Shown here: one piece after another, positions 60,581-64,000 of the stretch
Position numbering within the stretch: position 1 is the first letter of the stretch
Layout: each line of letters opens with the position of its first letter
Origin: Alphaproteobacteria bacterium
GTDB taxonomy: Bacteria; Pseudomonadota; Alphaproteobacteria; JAUHZY01
Reading direction: 5' to 3'
Assembly: GCA_030425825.1 (NCBI GenBank)
Contig: JAUHZY010000001.1
Span: 62,001 to 126,000, forward strand
Length of the DNA stretch: 64,000 nucleotides
The notes under the pieces: model-generated
Database searches by the model: none
Told to the model about the DNA's origin: nothing
What the model saw: only the letters and a program-made list of their open reading frames with translations
Translations under genes and position numbers: made by a program

Positions 60581-61420
60581 TCAGTCATATTTTTTGATTT
60601 TCTTATCAGGTGGAAGCGTTGAGTTGATCAACATTTCCAGTCTTCTAGGATGCTCTTGGCGTGCGATTGACATCATTGCTGTCATGTACACTTCGTTGAC
60701 CAAGCGCTCTCTGGAAGCATTTCTATCCATTTTTGTTGCAAGCGGATTAAAAACAATATTAGCAAGAAGGGCACCATATAAAGTTGTTAAAAGTGCAAGC
60801 GCCATATCAGGGCCAATTGATTGCGGGTCTTCAAGCTTTCCAAGCATTTGAATCAGGCCAATCAACGTTCCAATTAACCCCATTGCTGGAGAGATTTCAG
60901 CAGATTTCTTCAAAACACGCACGGCTGTATTTGTTGCTTTTGCAAATGATTGCAGTTCAGGCTCCATAATCATTTGGATTTCTTCTGGCGTTGCACCATC
61001 AATCGTTAATGTCATTGCCTTATATAAGAAAGGTTGGCGTGATTCATCTGGAAGGTGGTTTTCAAGGGAAAGAAATCCTTTTTTGCGCGCCATGTCGGAA
61101 AGGTGCAGCATAAAAAGAGAAATTTTCTGAATGTCCCAGTCGCGTTTAAAAAGAAGAGATGAAGCGATACGGTTTGAGTTAATAATGTCTCTGATTGAAA
61201 AGCACGTTGTTGTCGCGCAGAATGTACCACCAAAGACAATTAAGAAAGAACGCAGGTCAAGAAAAGAGAACATGGTGCCGCCGATGACGATCGCCATGAT
61301 AACCATAAAGAATGTACCTGATAAACCGATGATTGTTGCCATGTCAAAAGTTCTGCCTGGCAGCTCAAGTTGCCCTTGGTCAGGGTCATCAAGTCTTTGA
61401 TAGTCTACTTGTTCGTCCAT
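60581..61420 (-). CDS. motA: Flagellar motor stator protein MotA (PomA-like)
   Basis: Inner-membrane stator subunit that, with MotB, converts ion flow to rotation. The 279-residue protein has four membrane helices (about 28-50, 56-72, 168-190 and 205-222), the conserved prolines in ISPAMGLIGTLIGL and NPLATK, and a cytoplasmic loop with charged helices. The GTLIGLIQML...AMALLTTLYGALLAN region is PomA/MotA-typical. No motB follows; flbD is next after 12 bases. The ion used cannot be told from this subunit. Confidence 0.9.
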   Translation of the reverse strand: MDEQVDYQRLDDPDQGQLELPGRTFDMATIIGLSGTFFMVIMAIVIGGTMFSFLDLRSFLIVFGGTFCATTTCFSIRDIINSNRIASSLLFKRDWDIQKISLFMLHLSDMARKKGFLSLENHLPDESRQPFLYKAMTLTIDGATPEEIQMIMEPELQSFAKATNTAVRVLKKSAEISPAMGLIGTLIGLIQMLGKLEDPQSIGPDMALALLTTLYGALLANIVFNPLATKMDRNASRERLVNEVYMTAMMSIARQEHPRRLEMLINSTLPPDKKIKKYD

Positions 61421-61498
61421 ATGAAAATGCTCCTTCCAAAAAGCTTTCTAAAGATGCAATGATTCATGCAAAATTGCAAGGTCGAAATCAATCCCATT

Positions 61499-63649
61499 TT
61501 ATACCTGCCCCAGTGTTTTAATTTTAGCTTTGGGATGAATTTCTATCTGTGACATGACAATTGTTTGTGGTCTGAATCTTTCAACAATTGAACGCACGTA
61601 ATGACGAATTTGTGGGCTTGTTAACAAGACTGGTGACTCGCCAACAGCAGATTGTTTTTCAAATGCTTGTCGTAAGTTGTTGATGAACTTTTGTAATAAG
61701 CTAGGTGACATATTAAGCTGTTTGTCATCGCCTTCGCCGACAATGGCGTCAGCAAACTCTTTTTCCCAATTTGGGGACAATGTAATCAGCGGGATAAACC
61801 CAGATTCGTTTGTATTTGCTTCTGAAATCTGGCGAGACAGTCTGTTCCTAACATGTTCTGTAATCATTGTAATATCTTTTGTGTATCCGCAAGCTTCTGA
61901 GATACCTTCTAGAATGGTAGGGAGGTCACGAATTGAAACGCGCTCTGCGAGTAAAAGCTGAAGAATTTTTTGAACACCACTCACGGTGATTTGCGCGGGA
62001 ATCATATCCGTGACAAGTTTTTTGTAGGATCCGTCAAGTTCATCTAACAAGTTCTGTGTTGCGCCATATGTCAAGAGTTCTGCCATACTATCTTTTATAA
62101 CTTCCGTTAGGTGTGTTGTTACAATTGATGCAGGTGTTACAACAGTATAGCCCCTGAAGATGGCTTCTTCTTGAACATCTTCATTGATCCACATGGCAGG
62201 AAGGCCAAATGTTGGCTCGCGCGTCGGTTCACCAGGAAGGCTTATGGGTTCGCCTCTTGGGTCCATAATTAAAAGCATGCCAGGGCGCAAGTCACCTCTG
62301 CCAGCTTCGATTTCTTTAACGCGGATAATATAAGTGTGTGCAGGCAGTTGAAGGTTGTCTTGTAATCGTGCAGAAGGCATGACAAAGCCAATTGTTTCGA
62401 TGAGCTGTCTTCTGAGCGCTTTTATTTGCTCAAGAAGTTTTCCACCTTTGTTACTGTCGGCAAGGCTTCGCAGTCCGTAGCCAAGTTCAAGGCGAATCTG
62501 GTCGATTCTTAAGACGTCTTTGACGGGTGTTTCTTCCGTTTTTTTAGCCTGCACTTGTGCTTGCTCTTTTTGAACTGCTTTGTCTCTTTCAACTTCTTCT
62601 TTTTCTTGCATTTTTCGTTGTGATATGAGGAATGCAAGTCCCCCTGTAATAATCGCGAGTGTGAGGAAGGGAATTTTTGGCGTGCCAGGAAGAAGAGCCA
62701 TACCAACCATTAGCAGGCTGCTAAGGCCCAGTGCATTGGGATAGTTACCAAGTTGCGCAATCAAAGCTTTGTCGGATGAGCCACTTATCGCACTTTTTGT
62801 GACAAGCATCCCTGAAGCTGTTGAAATAATAAGTGCTGGAAACTGTGATACAAGCCCGTCACCAACAGTTAAAAGTGTATATGTCTCAAGAGCACGAGAA
62901 AGCGTGATGTCTTGCTGAAGCGTTCCAATAGCAAGTCCTGCAACAATGTTAACAACCGTAATGAGAATCCCTGCAATCGCATCACCACGCACAAATTTTG
63001 AAGCACCATCCATCGCACCGTAAAAGCTATTTTCGTCTTGTAGTTCTTTTCTTCTTGCGCGTGCTTCATCTTCTGTGATGAGGCCAGAGGAAAGATCAGC
63101 GTCAATCGCCATTTGCTTCCCAGGAAGCGCATCAAGTGTAAAGCGCGCTGAAACCTCGGCAATACGTCCAGAACCTTTGGTAATAACAATGAAGTTTACG
63201 ATGACCAATATGATGAAAACAATCGCACCAATTGCAAAGTTTCCTGACATGATAAAGTTACCAAAAGCCTCAATAACATGCCCTCCGGCAGATGTTCCGC
63301 GATGACCATTTGCCAGGATAAGTCTTGTTGATGCCAGGTTCAAAGAAAGGCGCAGCATTGTTGTCACAAGAAGAATGGTCGGGAAAGAACTCATTTCAAG
63401 TGGTTTTTCAATGAAAAGAACAGTCATCAAAATCAAGACGGCCCACATGATAGAAGCAGCAAGCAAAGTATCTAATAGCCATGGAGGCATAGGAAGGATA
63501 AGGGCGAAAATAATACCGATGACGCCAAGGGCAAAGGCAATATCAGTTCGGCGAGATAAAAATGCCAGAATGCCATCACCAGTTTTGCCTGATGGGCCTT
63601 TTCCTTGTGCATTTTTTCCTGCTGTTGGGGTCGCTGCTTCAGTTGCCAT
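61499..63649 (-). CDS. flhA: Flagellar export gate protein FlhA
   Basis: Major membrane component of the flagellar type III export gate. The 716-residue product has an N-terminal part with eight membrane helices. It includes the FHIPEP signature region SLNLASTRLILANGH, the conserved VITKGSGRIAEVSARFTLDALPGKQMAIDADLSSGLI, and a large cytosolic domain (about 350-716, EIEAGRGDLRPGMLLIMDP, AERVSIRDLPTILEGISEA). ATG 63649 (GGAAACC upstream) is chosen over a TTG at 63667. The first about 25 residues, TEAATPTAGKNAQGKGPSG, are a disordered leader. Confidence 0.97.
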   Translation of the reverse strand: MATEAATPTAGKNAQGKGPSGKTGDGILAFLSRRTDIAFALGVIGIIFALILPMPPWLLDTLLAASIMWAVLILMTVLFIEKPLEMSSFPTILLVTTMLRLSLNLASTRLILANGHRGTSAGGHVIEAFGNFIMSGNFAIGAIVFIILVIVNFIVITKGSGRIAEVSARFTLDALPGKQMAIDADLSSGLITEDEARARRKELQDENSFYGAMDGASKFVRGDAIAGILITVVNIVAGLAIGTLQQDITLSRALETYTLLTVGDGLVSQFPALIISTASGMLVTKSAISGSSDKALIAQLGNYPNALGLSSLLMVGMALLPGTPKIPFLTLAIITGGLAFLISQRKMQEKEEVERDKAVQKEQAQVQAKKTEETPVKDVLRIDQIRLELGYGLRSLADSNKGGKLLEQIKALRRQLIETIGFVMPSARLQDNLQLPAHTYIIRVKEIEAGRGDLRPGMLLIMDPRGEPISLPGEPTREPTFGLPAMWINEDVQEEAIFRGYTVVTPASIVTTHLTEVIKDSMAELLTYGATQNLLDELDGSYKKLVTDMIPAQITVSGVQKILQLLLAERVSIRDLPTILEGISEACGYTKDITMITEHVRNRLSRQISEANTNESGFIPLITLSPNWEKEFADAIVGEGDDKQLNMSPSLLQKFINNLRQAFEKQSAVGESPVLLTSPQIRHYVRSIVERFRPQTIVMSQIEIHPKAKIKTLGQV

Positions 63650-63721
63650 GGTTTCCACAAAAATCAATATATATTGGTTTTTGTATTGTATTTATACAAC
63701 GGGTGGGGCGCAAGTTATATC

Positions 63722-64000
63722 TTAAGAAACTTTTTTGCTTTGGGGTGTGCGATTTCCTGGCTGGTCTTCTGCCATTTTTTTAAGTGTTTTTTTAGAGTCC
63801 TTCGTTAATTTCTCTGCAAGCTTGGTAACGTCATCACCGAACTCTGCGACAAGTGGGCTTTGTTTGTTTCGAAGGCGGTTTGTTTTTCTTGTCAGATACG
63901 TGTTTGATACAGATGAAATGGCTGCCGGCACAATTGCGTATAAAAGCCACCCAACAGAAGCTGCTCCGTACATAACAATCCAAGCAATAGGATCAACCAT
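63722..64000 (-). CDS. Small membrane protein upstream of flhA (possibly partial)
   Basis: The 92-residue frame begins at an ATG on the last bases of the window, so it may start here or extend further. The N-terminal part (about 5-35) is hydrophobic, one or two membrane segments (WIVMYGAASVGWLLYAIVPAAI), followed by a basic, Lys-rich tail (KLTKDSKKTLKKMAEDQ). I recognise no family. It lies 72 bases before the flhA start and in the same orientation, so it probably belongs to the flagellar operon. Confidence 0.6.
   Translation of the reverse strand: MVDPIAWIVMYGAASVGWLLYAIVPAAISSVSNTYLTRKTNRLRNKQSPLVAEFGDDVTKLAEKLTKDSKKTLKKMAEDQPGNRTPQSKKVS

Overview
The window comes from a motile, Gram-negative bacterium, most likely an alphaproteobacterium with a fairly AT-rich genome. 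The evidence is an Usg-family protein, an FlbD-type flagellar regulator, an Nfu_N/NifU iron-sulfur protein, a non-discriminating-looking GltX with HLGN, and the general gene style. I cannot place the genus. There are no phage genes, insertion sequences, CRISPR arrays or rRNA genes; the window is densely coded chromosome with about 50 genes on both strands.

Left part (1-12.5 kb): a metabolite-repair enzyme (NAD(P)HX epimerase/dehydratase, running off the left edge), rpmG and rmuC on the minus strand, then a plus-strand run def-fmt-wecE-methyltransferase. This run meets, tail to tail, a minus-strand TPR glycosyltransferase-WbqC pair. Beyond them is a 788-residue RTX calcium-binding repeat protein with its own promoter region and a UUCG-capped terminator, and then a polysaccharide-type ABC permease. 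Together they look like a surface-glycan and surface-protein locus tacked onto translation genes. A tRNA-Thr(GGT) closes it.

Middle part (12.6-36 kb): a PAS-PAS histidine kinase faces groES-groEL across a shared terminator. After two plus-strand genes (one unknown, one Usg) and a possible NTAN1/CheD-like protein comes the unusual operon flhF-dnaG-rpoD. Then come an archaeal/eukaryotic-type prolyl-tRNA synthetase, an unknown protein, UDP-glucuronate decarboxylase-recO-parC-DMT-like permease, an Nfu protein with a UDP-glucuronate 4-epimerase, and a class III cyclase followed by NAD kinase.

Right part (36-64 kb): cysS, pdxJ-pdxA, gltX, a Bax1-I membrane protein, a tiny motility-type protein of 55 residues, pyrD, thiC under a TPP riboswitch, a putative HExxH metallopeptidase, yebC-ruvC-ruvA-(unknown)-ruvB, an MscS channel, a VanX-like dipeptidase and an RND efflux pair. 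A 73-residue protein lies next to a 24-base palindrome, followed by an alpha/beta hydrolase. The window ends in a minus-strand flagellar run: small membrane protein-flhA-motA-flbD, continuing into 5-formyltetrahydrofolate cyclo-ligase and a YmdB-like phosphodiesterase.

I did not find one clear undescribed multi-gene system. The best leads are the putative HENCH metallopeptidase (45625-47022), the NTAN1/CheD-like Cys/His protein (18570-19526), the glycosyltransferase/RTX locus (4.3-12.4 kb), the flhF-dnaG-rpoD linkage, and the unknown gene lodged between ruvA and ruvB.
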